From Plumapathes pennacea (lineage: Eukaryota > Cnidaria > Anthozoa > Antipatharia > Myriopathidae): a stretch of 64,000 nt of DNA. Of the stretch, positions 1 through 10,533 are shown piece after piece. The position numbers were made by a program, and so were the translations under genes. The stretch's first letter is position 1, and the number at the start of each line of letters is the position of its first letter. Below the pieces are notes generated by a model. It saw nothing but the letters and a program-made list of their open reading frames with translations, searched no databases and was not told where the DNA came from. The DNA is taken from the NCBI GenBank assembly GCA_964036295.1, contig OZ038470.1, forward strand, positions 11,065,078-11,129,077, read 5' to 3'.

Positions 1-646
1 ACTATAAGAGCTGCTGTTGTGTAACATCCCAGCGTACGTAGAGCTGGAAGCCATCGTAATGATCGTAATGGTTGTCATAGCTCGTGAAATTCGGGTCAAA
101 AGCTCTGAAAGACTGCGTATTAAAATGCATGACATCTATTTTATTGGTGCGGATGCACTAGTACCGTGCGTCTTCGTGGTTTTCTAGCCGTTCGTGGCTG
201 TGTGCACGTTATCTGTTCAATTAAGTCGTATAATTGGTACAATTAATCTTTCTGGTATTTCTTTGGCTGTGACTCTGCACGGAATCTTTAATAACAATAC
301 CGATTCATTATGTGACAACAAGCATGATACTTTAAGAGTGTCACTTCAGTTCTCGATAACGCCATAAAAATACACTTAGGCTCATCATCAATGATACATA
401 CATACATACACAACCTGTTGTTCAAGTGTCTCAGCCGAGAATGCCAAAAAAAAAAAAGAAAAAAAAAAACCCGTCCGTACGTGCAGCTAGCCACTTAATT
501 AAAACGCACTGAACCAAGTCATGGATTCAAGATGGCGTATATGCAGACACAGACTCAAAAAGGGACTAACTGTACGTTTCCCTTTCGTTTTATATCCTTT
601 ACAGAAGGACCCCGTCCGGCCTTTATGGCGGAGCTCCCTCGCCACG

Positions 647-685
<39 letters not shown>

Positions 686-948
686 CGGGATCGGGTCGGG
701 GCTACAAAATACGTACAATTAGAGCTTACATGAAGTGTTGTGTGGGGCTTTTTTATGGCGAAGCCACAGTTCTGCGCAGCCGTTGTAGTGTTTTTCTCTC
801 GCTCCCCCAGATTTAGCTTTGATTTGTTTTGAGGGACTTATAGCAGAGGTAGTTTTCAAAATGCTAATTTTCAATATTGGCTGTACACAGGAATGGAATC
901 AATATTCCGTAATTGAGCAGCAGAGCGGGACTCGACATGGTGGGTTGC
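1..948. other. Leading non-coding stretch with a 36-base G run
   Basis: No supportable gene is visible here. There is a pure G homopolymer at 649-684 and A-rich tracts near 446-470. Short open frames across the G run are compositional. The stretch leads into the exon 1 remnant of UGT pseudogene A. The G run is a likely place for sequencing or assembly length error. Confidence 0.6.
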
Positions 949-1325
949 TTGTGTGGTCTTTCTCGCTTTTGCGAGCGTTTATGTCATCGTGGATCTCGCA
1001 TCCTGCACAAAAATTGCGTGTTTCCCACCTCGTGATGAAACGTACTTATCGGTGAGGAGCTGGCCGATCGCGGGCACGAGGTAAGACTTTAGGACAAACT
1101 ATGGATTATCTAGGTTTGAGGCTCTTGTCTCAAGGATTTGGGAAAGAATCCCTCTTGAAATCAAAACCTCATCCAAAGAACCTTTAAAGGTTACAAGTTA
1201 ATATTCCTTCTTGATAGCCAATACCAAAATTAGTGTCTTTACTGACTTACATTTGTATTATTTATTGCTCGCGGGCGTGGCCCGTCGAGCTTAAAATCAC
1301 ACGCCGTGTCTCTTTCGTCATGTTA

Positions 1326-2607
1326 TCCCCGAACGAAGTGAGGGAAATAATCACAACGCTAATGCAGTAGTATCGCATCCTTCAAAGACTCGAAGCGTGT
1401 CACCATCTCAAAATTTAATGTTCGTCTATCAGTCTGTCAGTCTGTCGTGCGACCTTGTCCCCAGTTCCTATTGCTGCTTAACCAATAACAAAGGCCAGAT
1501 TGATCACGTGTGGCCCTGTAGTTTTACTCACAGAAAGAGAAATTAGATTCAGTATATCGTAGCTGTGTTTATGAAAATGGAAAACTGGAAAACTTGAAAC
1601 ACAACAGTCTTGCGAAGCTCGTCTTCAAAAGAGAAGGAAACAGGCATGGGCAAGGCGAAATCGTGAAACGATTGAACAGCGCCAAATCCATCTAGAGAAA
1701 AGACGACAAACATGTTATAACGGACAGCATCATGAACGGGAAGCGTGCCAAAGAAACGGCTCCGCAAAGGGAACAGCACTTGAAAGCAAATCGGGAGCTT
1801 CAGACACCGTTTTGTGTTAAACTCAGATACTTACAGTATTTAGAAAGGACAAGCAACAAAGGTTAGTCAGTGGAAATCGAACAATCACCGTGACAAATAT
1901 ATTCTATCCCGTATAGCTTGTATAAACTCGATCACTTCAAGAATGTATAATTAAAATCTCTATGCTGATCATTTTCCCTTGAAGTATTGTTTTACTACGC
2001 TTCTGTCACCAGTTTCGGCTACCGTATTTGTTCAGAGCAATCAGAACTTGTAGTCTTGAATGATTTAGTCAGATGTCTTATTTTTCTGTAATCTGACATG
2101 CGGTGATTGCAGCGAGAATCGTTCACAAGCCCTTCGAAGTATCACTGGGTCTGAAGCCTGTGTATAATTTGAAGTAAACTGTTCAAATTTTGCTTTGATT
2201 CTGGGAGAAATCATGCTGTTTTGAGTGGGTTAACATACAAAACAATTCGAGCTCATTAAATATGCATGCCTGAGTCAGGTGCATGCAGTCTAGAGTATAA
2301 ACAAATCGCACAGGAAGCCTATTTAATTGTACTGCCTATGAATTCAAAATTGGAAAATCAGTGTTCCTTTTTTCCCGTACTACGATGGCCAACCAACTTC
2401 AAACTTTGAGTATTAAATTTTGAGAACGTGCTTGGCAGACTGTATGAATTAATTTGATGTTCTGACCATGGGAAATACATACTTTGTCATGCAATCGATT
2501 CTTTTTTCAATGCAAAAGTATAACACACACCATTCTTTTTCTCCTTCCTTTGCGTGTAGCACTTGAGTTCGAAGAAAAGATTGAGTCAACATTTCGGTAA
2601 AACAAAG
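1326..2607 (+). mobile_element. Helitron-like STPR element, copy 1 (3' truncated)
   Basis: It begins with TCCCCGAACGAAGTGAGGG directly after an A, the same 5' end as the copies at 8238 and 33685-35226. It matches copy 2 nearly base for base from about 1850 to 2607, then stops abruptly in UGT exon 2 homology and so lacks the CTAG 3' end. The coding part (about 1560-1860) is decayed, but the conserved end TPFCVKL is still readable. The Helitron assignment is inferred from the termini. Confidence 0.6.
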
Positions 2608-3228
2608 TTAATGGAAATCTGGCTGGCACCACCAACTGTCCCCCTGTTGTGGAATCATTAATTCCCTGTGCCAGTGTCGTATGTCCCAAATCCGATGCTG
2701 GGATTCAGTGACAAAATGTCATTTCTGCAGCATGTGGCCAATTCTGCAGTATAGGTATGTCATATTTTTTGGCTTTGTCCAACCTGTTGTGTTTTCAGCT
2801 CCCATGATGAATCTGAAGAAGAAATAGAACATTAGTCTGGAGAAGTCTTACCAGGAATCAGTTGGTGAATCTGAACTTGTCCTTGTCACTGCAGACTTGC
2901 TTTGGAATATCCACAACCCCTTCTGCCAGGTTTGTAAATTGAACACTGCCTCCACCACAACACTGATGCAAAAGCACAACTGCTGCAAATGTCCAGCAGA
3001 CACAAACACATATGCTATTTTTTAGCCTCTAAGGATTGGCTTAGCCATTCTTCCTGCCTGACCCAGCTGGAATAACAGTTTTGATTCAGATGCTGTACTT
3101 CACATGAGCCGAATCACAATCCTCATTTTTGACCATACTGAATAAATTTCAGCTTCTGTCAGTATTGGGTGTCTTCCCTTACAGTGTTGAGCTTATCCAT
3201 AATACATCATTACACTGTCATCATTACA

Positions 3229-3260
3229 TTTTCCAGTAAAACACTTGTGTCTATATAATG
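3229..3260. mobile_element. Fragment of MITE terminus
   Basis: The bases CCAGTAAAACACTTGTGTCT match the right end of the MITE at 8056-8237. No other part of that element is present. Confidence 0.4.
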
Positions 3261-3929
3261 AACTGTAATAATCTATTGGAAAAGAATGTTCCTGCTCCAA
3301 ACAAAATTACTGCCAACAGCGTATTTTATGCATTATCACAAAACTCCCTTGCTTGTGCCTGTTCCTTTCATTGGTAATACATCAGCCAATATTATTCATT
3401 AGGTTAAGAGTTTAGAATTTAAACTAAATTATTACACTATTTTTCCAGTATTATCAAATATATCATACAGTGTAGTGTTCTTTTTTCATTAGGAGCAATC
3501 ATGGTTGGAACTCTAAATATCAAGCAGCATCAGGCCCTCCCCCCTGACATGGAACAGTTTGTTGCAAGTTCTGGAGAACATGGCATTGTGATGGTGTCAT
3601 TTAGTTCCAATGTGGCTACTGCTTCGGACAGAACCTTGGTGGATATGATGGCAGAGGCATTTGGTAAACTGAGACAAAAAGTTGTCTGGAGATTAAAAGG
3701 TGAAATTGAGAGTATATTTGTTTGTTCATTATGATTAAGAGACAACTGATCTACAATGTAATATATTAAGTAATCTCAAGCAAAGCTTCTGTGGTGGGTT
3801 GCTCAGAGATGCACTCAGTTGGAAGATATCAGTAAGATCCAAGAAAGAAGTAAAAAAAATTGTATTTCTGGACAGATTTGACTTGCTGTTTGTATCAGCA
3901 CTGTTGTGCTAAGTTCAAAATGGCTGAGA

Positions 3930-4195
3930 TAAAAGGTAAAGGTAAAGTGCTTTATTTAACGTCAGTAGTTCTGTCAGTTCTGAGAACTGTTATCAATGGA
4001 AGCCGACGGTGCACCCTCTACCCCCCCCCCCCCCCCCCCGCTTTTTCTCTGTCAATGCTCTGTTTTAAGGGTATTTAAAGCTCAAGCTACACAGAACAGA
4101 GAGGAGTCGAAACAGAAGTTGAAGTTACTGAGGATTGAACCTCGTGAACCTCTCGCTCCAAAGGCCGTGCACTAACCAACTGAGCCACTCCTGTT
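3930..4195 (-). mobile_element. tRNA-derived SINE in intron 3 of pseudogene A
   Basis: Read on the minus strand, the 5' end has a Pol III A box (TGGCTCAGTTGG, 4187-4176) and a B box (GGTTCAATCC, 4141-4132), as in a tRNA. A body follows, and the 3' end runs into short CTTTAC-type repeats (around 3931-3950). A 19-base C run (4021-4039) interrupts the body. This is classical tRNA-head SINE structure; the family name is unknown to me. It is not a functional tRNA, because no cloverleaf closes. Confidence 0.7.
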
Positions 4196-4206
4196 CCTAT
4201 AATCAC

Positions 4207-5760
4207 TTAACCCTTGCCCTGCTGGCGCTCAGACCATGAACTTTTTCCCACTGCTGGATGATTTTTTGAAAAGAACTTCACTACTTTAAAATATTCATAT
4301 AAATTCAAGAATTGAAGCTACTCCCCTAAACCCCCATATATGTTTCTGAATCTTTAGGAAGTATACTTTCTGCTGATGGGTCCAATATTGTAATGCGCCA
4401 CAACCACAGGGAGTCTGTTTCCATAGAAACTAGTTTAATGAGTACTTTCAATAAATTGCCTACAAAATAGTACTAAAGTTTGAGATTTTGTGTTGCATAG
4501 GACTTGAACATTGAATTGATTAGTTATGTTGTCTGTTGGTGAACAAATTTTGGGAAAAAAGCATTATTTTATTTACAAGACAGAAGGTCAGTGAATCGGC
4601 TACAATTCGCATATTATACTGCAAAATAGTATGATAATAGAAATCTACAGAAAGGTGTTTTCTTTCCAGAAACCTTCCAAAAGCAGTTGTTATACTAAAA
4701 AAATCTGATCCTTACATTTCAAAATGTCTAAAAAACACTATATTACGACAAAAGGTTATATAAATAAAGCTAGATATGAATGGACATGCCCAAGAGTACA
4801 AAAATGCCTCTCAAGAAAAAAGTAACTAATAATAATTTCTGACTGTATGAAACCTCTCAAAGCATGGAGTGACACACAGTGCAGTGAAGCACGCTTCACA
4901 CTGGTAGCGTGTCTCCTTTCTTTGTCCAGCGCTCTGGCAGACCTTGCATCTGCGAGTGGGGCAAGCCTTTCTTGCACCGGGGGTGGGTGCTATCACTGTT
5001 GGAAAGTGCCTCCCAGTGAGCCTTCCAATGTCATGGGCATTTGCAGCTGCTCTTCCAGGAGCTGATCTTTGGGCAGGAATAACCAGAAGGGTTCTTTGTA
5101 CCAGTCCTTTTACAAGTTGCAGGCAAAAGTCCCGATGCAGCATTGGCGTCTCTGCAGTATTCTTGTGCAAGAGGTATGCCTGCACCTCACAGAGATGCAG
5201 CAGGTGGAAAAAGATCTTCTTATAGAACTTTGAAGTCTTTCTTTCAAAGCTGTGGTACTGCATCAACTGGTCACTGCAGTCCACACCTCCCATGTACTTG
5301 TTGTAGTCGATGATGACCTTCGGTTTGCGGACCGCAGTGCCAGTTGCTCGCTCCACTCTCCCCGTCTCTGCTGTTTCGTTGTTGTGACAGGTGGACAACA
5401 TGTGGACATCGTTCTTGTCTTTCCACTTTAGAGCCATCAGTTCATTCTGCCTCCATGCCACATGTTGCCCCCTGCCCAACCTTCTCTTTAGCTCAACCTT
5501 TGGCAGTCCTTTCCGATTAGGTATGACTGTCCCACATGACATGATGTCGAGCTCAAACAAGTCGTGGTACAGCTCTGGACTTGAATAATAATTGTCCATG
5601 AAGACGGTGTAGCTGAAGCCTCGGTAACTTTCCAGCAGCCGCATTACTACGTCGTACGTAGCTCCTTTATCACTAACATTGTTTCGCTTTCCGCTACACA
5701 ACTCCGATTAAAAATCTCAAGCTACGATAAACATGTTTAGTACAGTATTTCTGGCTACAC
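4207..5760 (-). mobile_element. piggyBac element, truncated at the transposase 5' side
   Basis: A TTAA at 4207-4210 is followed by CCCTTGCCCTGCTGGC, which resembles the TTAA-CCCTTTGCC type of piggyBac terminus. About 600 bp inside it lies a minus-strand transposase reading frame. No matching terminus with TTAA is found beyond 5701, so the end carrying the N-terminal coding part seems lost; the outer limit given is approximate. It sits in intron 3 of pseudogene A. Confidence 0.6.
4826..5701 (-). CDS. piggyBac-family transposase, C-terminal 291 residues
   Basis: This is a DDE transposase fragment of the piggyBac (PGBD4-like) family, which cuts and pastes DNA at TTAA. The frame has two of the three expected acidic motifs: MDNYYSSPEL (Asp36) and DYNKYMGGVDCSDQL (Asp141 in GGVD). 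It ends in the family's cysteine-rich zinc-binding region (Cys247, 252, 255, 268, 271, 276, 280 and His285). The first catalytic Asp and the N-terminal half are missing. The frame opens after a TAA at 5708-5710 and starts at a TTG, so it has no genuine ATG. An AG just before the frame could be a 3' splice site of a longer gene, but I see no upstream exon. It is 291 residues against roughly 550-600 for intact proteins. No stop or frameshift inside the fragment suggests fairly recent arrival. Confidence 0.8.
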   Translation of the reverse strand: MCSGKRNNVSDKGATYDVVMRLLESYRGFSYTVFMDNYYSSPELYHDLFELDIMSCGTVIPNRKGLPKVELKRRLGRGQHVAWRQNELMALKWKDKNDVHMLSTCHNNETAETGRVERATGTAVRKPKVIIDYNKYMGGVDCSDQLMQYHSFERKTSKFYKKIFFHLLHLCEVQAYLLHKNTAETPMLHRDFCLQLVKGLVQRTLLVIPAQRSAPGRAAANAHDIGRLTGRHFPTVIAPTPGARKACPTRRCKVCQSAGQRKETRYQCEACFTALCVTPCFERFHTVRNYY

Positions 5761-5828
5761 AAGAAGTTTGTAAAGTTGTCAGATATTGACTAAGATTAGT
5801 TTTGAGTCCATAATTGCGCTAATGCTAA

Positions 5829-5985
5829 TAAAGGGGCAGTGTCATTAGATGCGCAGTTGGTCGAATCTTGAAAACATTTTGAAATCCAAGATGGCGTCCA
5901 CAACGGCGGTGGATCTGCGGTTCGATTGCTCGCCCGATTCGACCAAATGCGCACGCATGCACATCTCATGACACGGCCCCTTTAA
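5829..5985. mobile_element. Fold-back MITE
   Basis: The left end TAAAGGGGCAGTGTCAT and right end ATGACACGGCCCCTTTAA are near-perfect inverted repeats, extending inward over TTGGTCGAATC / GATTCGACCAA. It is about 157 bp with no coding capacity. Confidence 0.65.
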
Positions 5986-6719
5986 CGGCAGAAACCATAC
6001 TGCCAACACCTGATACACTCAGACTGCACTCTGATCCAAACTAGATTTGCACGTGACAGCTATAAATTATTAACACATACCAGATGAATACTCTGAAAAG
6101 CTTGTTTTTCTTCGTTCCTTTAACAGGGTACATTCCTTCCTCTCTCAGTCCCAACATCAAAATCGTGGAGTGGCTTCCACAAAATGATCTTCTCGCGCAT
6201 CCTAAAACCAAAGCGTTTATTTCTCATGTTGGACACAACAGCTTGTACGAAGCAGCGTATCAGGGCGTTCCACTTGTGGCCGTTCCACTGTTTGGTGATC
6301 AGCACTCGAATGCGCGCAAAGCTGAACACTTTGGTATTGGACTTGCAGTGGATCTGAAGACAACCAGTGCAGAAAAGTTGATTGAAGCCACTGAAAGAGT
6401 CATCTATGAACCAAGGTACTGTACAATAATAGTGCATTTAATATCCTATGTTAAAAGAGGTTTCCCCTTGCGCGTCAGGTTCTTATGCTTCTGATTATGT
6501 CGCATAATCACAAATTGCATACTGCAATATAAATGTTATAGAGATTGCGAAAAGAGAATTTGTATGTACATAGGACACAAACAAACGGCACACAGAACAA
6601 TGCTCTTCACGACACCAAACGCAATCAAACGCACTAATAGAAATGATGGGTCCTTTCATTGATACAGTAGTGTACTCTTGTTTGCTTTTCTGCGTCCTTA
6701 TGGACTGCGCTCATTTGTT

Positions 6720-7440
6720 CCGTTTTTGTCCGTTTTATAGTGTGCAATGCTAGCGCGGGCTCATTAATATTTGTTTCTCTGCGTCCTTCCTTTGTGGAGT
6801 GCTTGCGCACTTGCTCCGTTTCTTTCCGTTCCATTTATGGTGCGCGCGCGCGTTAGAGCAAGGCAAAACGAGGACACATTGTGGCGGCAACATTGTGTCC
6901 TTCGATGCTTCCATGGTGGCAAAACGTGCAGCAACGTTGTTGCGCTCAGCACGGACATAAAAATGTTTCTGCAGTTTCTCAAAAGCATTTCTTGTGTACA
7001 GGACACAAATTTTGTGTCCGCAACAGATGTTTCGCACGTGGCAAAACGGAGCAACGTTTGGGAAACATGCGCGCTAGCATGTTGCCGTCACAACGTGTCC
7101 TCGTTTTGTTTTGGCCTTTAGTGTTTGTTTCTCTGCCTTTTTTATCTTTTGGTGTGCGCGCGTATTTGTTCTGTTTCTGTTCGTCTCATTTATAGTATAC
7201 ACGTGCCTTAGCGTTGTTTTTCTGCGTCCTTGTTTTGTGGAGTGCGCGTACATTTGTTCTGTTTCTGTCTGTTCATTTATAGTGTACACGTGCGTTAGTG
7301 TTTGTTTCTCTGCGTCCTTGTCTTGTGGAGTGCGCGCGCATTTGTTCTGTTTCTGTCTGTTCATTTATAGTGTACACGTGCGTGAAGTCTTTATTTCTCT
7401 GCGTCCTTGTCTTGCGGAGTAGGTGCACATTTCTTCCGTT
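6720..7440 (+). repeat. About 88-bp minisatellite in intron 4 of pseudogene A
   Basis: Several imperfect units repeat the series TTTCTCTGCGTCCTTGTCTT, GTGGAGTGCGCGC, TTGTTCTGTTTCTGTC, TTATAGTGTACACGTGCG. Clean units start near 7121, 7211, 7297 and 7388. The same repeat occurs in intron 4 of B, B' and C' and at the duplication junction. Open frames across it are by-products of the repeat. Confidence 0.8.
6860..7118. mobile_element. MITE inserted in the minisatellite
   Basis: Inverted ends AAGGCAAAACGAGGACAC and GTGTCCTCGTTTTG...CCTT enclose about 220 bp with no coding potential. It splits the minisatellite of intron 4. Confidence 0.55.
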
Positions 7441-7907
7441 TTGTCCGTCCCACTGATATTTTTATTCTTGTTCATCCTTTTAGGTTCAAAGAAAGTGTCA
7501 CTCGGATTTCCCGCCTTTTAAGTGACCGACGCCGCACATCAGCGCAAGAATCCGCTGACTGGGTTGAGTACGTGCTCAGGCACGGAGGAGCGCGTCACTT
7601 GAGACCGGAAGTGTTCAACATCCCCTGGTATCAGTTCTACCTGCTTGACGTCATAGCATTTCTTATCTTCGTGTTGACTTTCACATTGTTGGTATTGAGA
7701 ATGTTTTGTAGATTTTTGTGTCGGTTGTATTGTAGTAGAATTGAAGGCAAGTCGAAGAAGGAATAAAATAGTTGTAAACCCTGCACCAAGCAAGCTGCAT
7801 TGATCCACTGGAACTGCCGATAGCTGGTCTATTTTTTTTTTTTTTTTTTTTTTCACACACTGATAACTGCTGCACTTAAAGACTTCTGAGCAAAATACAT
7901 AGAGGAT

Positions 7908-8046
7908 ATTACACGGCGGCGCGAAGATATGAATTTTATTTTCGAGTGGTAAAAACAATATTTTACGAACGAGCGCTTCGCGAGTGAGTAAAATATTGTT
8001 TTTACCACTCGGAAATAAATTCCATATCTTCAAGCCGCCGTGTAAT
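7908..8046. mobile_element. Fold-back element with about 59-bp arms
   Basis: ATTACACGGCGGC at the left and GCCGCCGTGTAAT at the right begin long inverted arms that meet around ACGAACGAGCGCTTCGCGAG. It is a near-perfect hairpin. A fragment of a related hairpin lies at 63379-63416. Confidence 0.75.
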
Positions 8047-8055
8047 TTTCTTATT

Positions 8056-8237
8056 ATTATATTAGACACGAGTTTTTTACGAGAAATTGCACAAACAACC
8101 GTGCAAAAGCGGGAAATGATGCCAACGATATCCTCACTAGTGAGGATATGGAAAATACGCCACTCGGGTCCCGGATGTAGTTTCGTATGGATTTTATGCA
8201 CAGTATATTTTCCAGTAAAACACTCGTGTCTATATAA
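8056..8237. mobile_element. Short MITE with inverted ends
   Basis: The ends TATATTAGACACGAGT and CACTCGTGTCTATATAA are inverted repeats. The centre holds the palindrome ATATCCTCACTAGTGAGGATAT (about 8128-8149). It abuts the Helitron-like element at 8238. Confidence 0.6.
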
Positions 8238-9733
8238 TCCCCGAACGAAGTGAGGGAAATATTTACGACGCTAATGCAGCATAGTCGGCTCATTTGAAGA
8301 CTCCAAGCGCGTCGCCATCTCGAAATCTAATGTTCGTGTATTTGTGTGTTTGTGTGTGTTTGTTTGATGCGACCTTTTTAGGCCAGGTGCCTAAGGCAAT
8401 GTCCAAATAAGGCAATGACGTAATCATTATCGACTAGCCACCGCCATGTTTTTAAGAAAGATTTGAACGAAGCAACAATTGTACGTAACTGCGTTCACGA
8501 AAATGAATTTGAAAGCTAGAAAACTTGAAACAGAACGGTCTCGCGAAGCTCGTCTTCAAAAGAGAAGCGAACAGGCACTTCAAGAGCAAAAGCGGACCGA
8601 AGAGAAGACTCCGCAAAGACAACAGCGCATGAATGCCGACCAAAAGCGACATGAACAGAAGCGGGCAACACAGACAACTCCGCAAAAAGAACAGCGCTTG
8701 AAAGCGAATCGGGACCTTCAGGAGAAAAAGCGGGCCGAAGAGAAGACTCCGCAAAGACAACAGCGCATGAATGCCGACCAAAAGCGACATGAACAGAAGC
8801 GGGTAACACAGACAACTCCGCAAAGGGAACAGCGCTTGAAAGCAAATCGGGAGCTTCAGACGCCGTTTTGTGTTAAACTCAGATACTTATTTAGAAAGGA
8901 CAAGCAATAAAGGTTAGTCAGTGGAAACCGAACAATCACCGTGACAAATATATTGTATCCCGTATAGCTTGTAACTTGATCACTTCAAGAATGTATTAAA
9001 ATCTGTATGCTGATCATTTTCCCTCGAAGTATTGTTTTACTACGCTTCTGTCGCCAGTTTCGGCTACCGTATTCGCTCAGAGCAATCGGAACTTGGAGTC
9101 TTGAATGATTTAGTCAGATGTCTTATTTTTCTGTAATCTGACACGCGGTGATTGCAGCGAGAATCGTTCACAAGCCCTTAGAAGTATTACTGGGTCTGAA
9201 GCCCGTGCATAATTTGAAGTAAACTGTTTAAGTTTTGCTTTGATTCTGGGAGAAATCTTGCTGTTTTGAGTGGGTTAACATACAAAACAATTCGAGCCTA
9301 TTAAATATGCATGTCTGAATCTGGTGCATGCAGTCCAGAGTAAAAACAAATCGCACAGGAAGCCTATTTAATTGTACTGCCTATGAATTCAAAATTGGAA
9401 AATCAGTGTTCCTTTTTTCCCGTACTACGACGGCCAACCAACTTCAAACTTTGAGTATTAAATTTTGAGAACGTGCTTGGCAGACTGCATGAATTAATTT
9501 GACGTGCCGACCGTGGGAAATACGTACTTCGTCACGCAATCGATTCTTTTTTCAACGCAAAAGTATAACACACACCATTCTTTTTCTCCTTCCTTTGCGT
9601 GTAGCACTTGACTTCGAAGAAAAGATCGAGTCAACATTTCGGTAAAACAAAGGCTACTCTTGTTGGGAGTTACCAAAGTAAAAGTCCCATCAATGGCAGA
9701 GTGAGGGGGTATCTGCGATTATCGTATTTCTAG
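8238..9733 (+). mobile_element. Helitron-like STPR element, copy 2 (complete, 1.5 kb)
   Basis: It starts A|TCCCCGAACGAAGTGAGGG and ends TCGTATTTCTAG|T. This is the A|TC...CTRR|T insertion pattern of Helitrons, with no terminal inverted repeat and no target duplication. Copy 3 has exactly the same two ends. The near-palindrome TGCGATTATCGTA lies just before CTAG; it is weaker than the usual 3' hairpin. It encodes the repeat protein at 8503-8910 and no Rep/helicase, so it would be non-autonomous. The class is inferred. Confidence 0.6.
8503..8910 (+). CDS. STPR-like 23-residue repeat protein encoded by the element
   Basis: This is an open frame of 135 residues with an ATG start. After a basic leader, four 23-residue units follow at about residues 30-52, 53-75, 76-98 and 99-119. 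Each has the pattern KRxxxxTPQxxQRxxAxxxxxE, alternating two unit types (RMNADQKRHEQ and RLKANRxLQ). The tail is TPFCVKLRYLFRK. The spacing and the basic, helical, Arg/Gln-rich character match the STPR (score and three amino acid peptide repeat) class, a DNA-binding repeat first described in Bombyx FMBP-1. Related coding regions occur in copies 1 and 3 and in the two subfamily-2 elements, mostly broken. Whether it is translated is unknown, and its role in the element is inferred only from recurrence. Confidence 0.55.
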   Translation: MNLKARKLETERSREARLQKRSEQALQEQKRTEEKTPQRQQRMNADQKRHEQKRATQTTPQKEQRLKANRDLQEKKRAEEKTPQRQQRMNADQKRHEQKRVTQTTPQREQRLKANRELQTPFCVKLRYLFRKDKQ

Positions 9734-10533
9734 TAAATGGCTGCTAATGCTGTGAAATCCATGTGAGGAGAGATATTTTTTCCCACGCATTCTAATATGC
9801 TGTGATAATCGGCTTCTTGTTGACTATATCCGTATAAATTAAGACCACGTCGTCATAGGACCATGGTCAGCAAACTCCAGGACATCAACGCGAAGCCGAA
9901 AGCAGGGAAAACGTGATCCTTCAGAGCTTCTTTCTCCCCTTAAAAGCCAATAAAGTTTTCACCAGAGAAAGGTCAGTAAAACCTGATACAACTAAAGTGA
10001 ACCAGAGTATCACAGTAAGGTCGTCATAGAAACACGGTCAGCAAACCCCAGGACAGCAACGTGAGGCCGAAAAAGCAGTGAAATTGTGTCCCTTGAAAGC
10101 TTCCTTGTCTAACATACATGTTTTCGTTACAGCTGATTGACCCTCTAAACGCCAATAAATTTTTCACTGGAGCCAAGGTCAGTAAAAAACTAGAAGGCCG
10201 TCTCCTGCTGTTGGAGTGAGCCAAAATATTATGATAAAACTCTTGTATTCCGCGCATGCACTTTAAAAATGTTTTAATTTTTCTGACAGCCTTGTTCGCT
10301 AAAAAACTAATTGTACAAAATGTACACTGCAGTTAGATCACAACTGTGTCATACAGCTATTTGTAGTCATCTGTGAACTGTAGTAGTAATTCTGGCTTGG
10401 AATGAACATCGCTATTAATTTTGTCTTTTGAGAATGCGACGTGTACAATGTCCAACTAAGTAATAAATTAACGCGAAATAGAACTGCCTTTTTGTTGAAC
10501 AAAAACAGATTCCTTTAGAAACTTTGACGTTAT
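9734..10533. repeat. Tandem array of a roughly 120-200-bp repeat
   Basis: Units share GGTCAGCAAACYCCAGGAC, then GCCGAAAAGCAG, GCCAATAAA, TTTTCACCRGAG and AGGTCAGTAAAA. Units begin near 9865 and 10037 here; others are near 11935, 36124, 36265, 38420, 38575 and 39495. No coding sequence is visible. The origin of the repeat is unknown to me. Confidence 0.65.

Larger units (their letters stand above)
949..7766 (+). pseudogene. UGT pseudogene A (exon 1 frameshifted, exon 2 truncated, exons 3-5 intact)
   Basis: Five segments match the exons of the intact UGTs downstream. Exon 1 (about 949-1080) keeps the hydrophobic signal and the GHE|gtaag donor but lacks 20 nt over the catalytic-His segment, which shifts the frame; no in-frame ATG precedes it. 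Exon 2 survives only as its 3' half (about 2609-2939), starting exactly where a Helitron-like element ends. It has at least two in-frame stops and a one-base loss near 2895. Exons 3 (3493-3699), 4 (6127-6415) and 5 (7484-7766) are open, with intact splice sites and phases. Exon 4 has the UGT signature (WLPQND, SHVGHNS, DQ) and exon 5 the membrane anchor. The exon 2 remnant is closest to gene D (NISLEKSYQESVGE shared up to a stop). A truncated piggyBac element sits in intron 3. It cannot make a full UGT; a 5'-truncated transcript is possible. Confidence 0.85.

Noticed and set aside
532-816. Frame across the G run with poly-Gly
   Set aside because: Depends on the 36-base G homopolymer; no conserved domain, start context or splice support.
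4132-4195. Possible tRNA gene
   Set aside because: A and B boxes are present, but the sequence does not close into a cloverleaf and continues into a SINE body with a CTTTAC-type tail.
7539-8201. 220-codon open frame on the minus strand
   Set aside because: It is the antisense of UGT exon 5 of pseudogene A run into a T tract and a fold-back element; it has no domain of its own.
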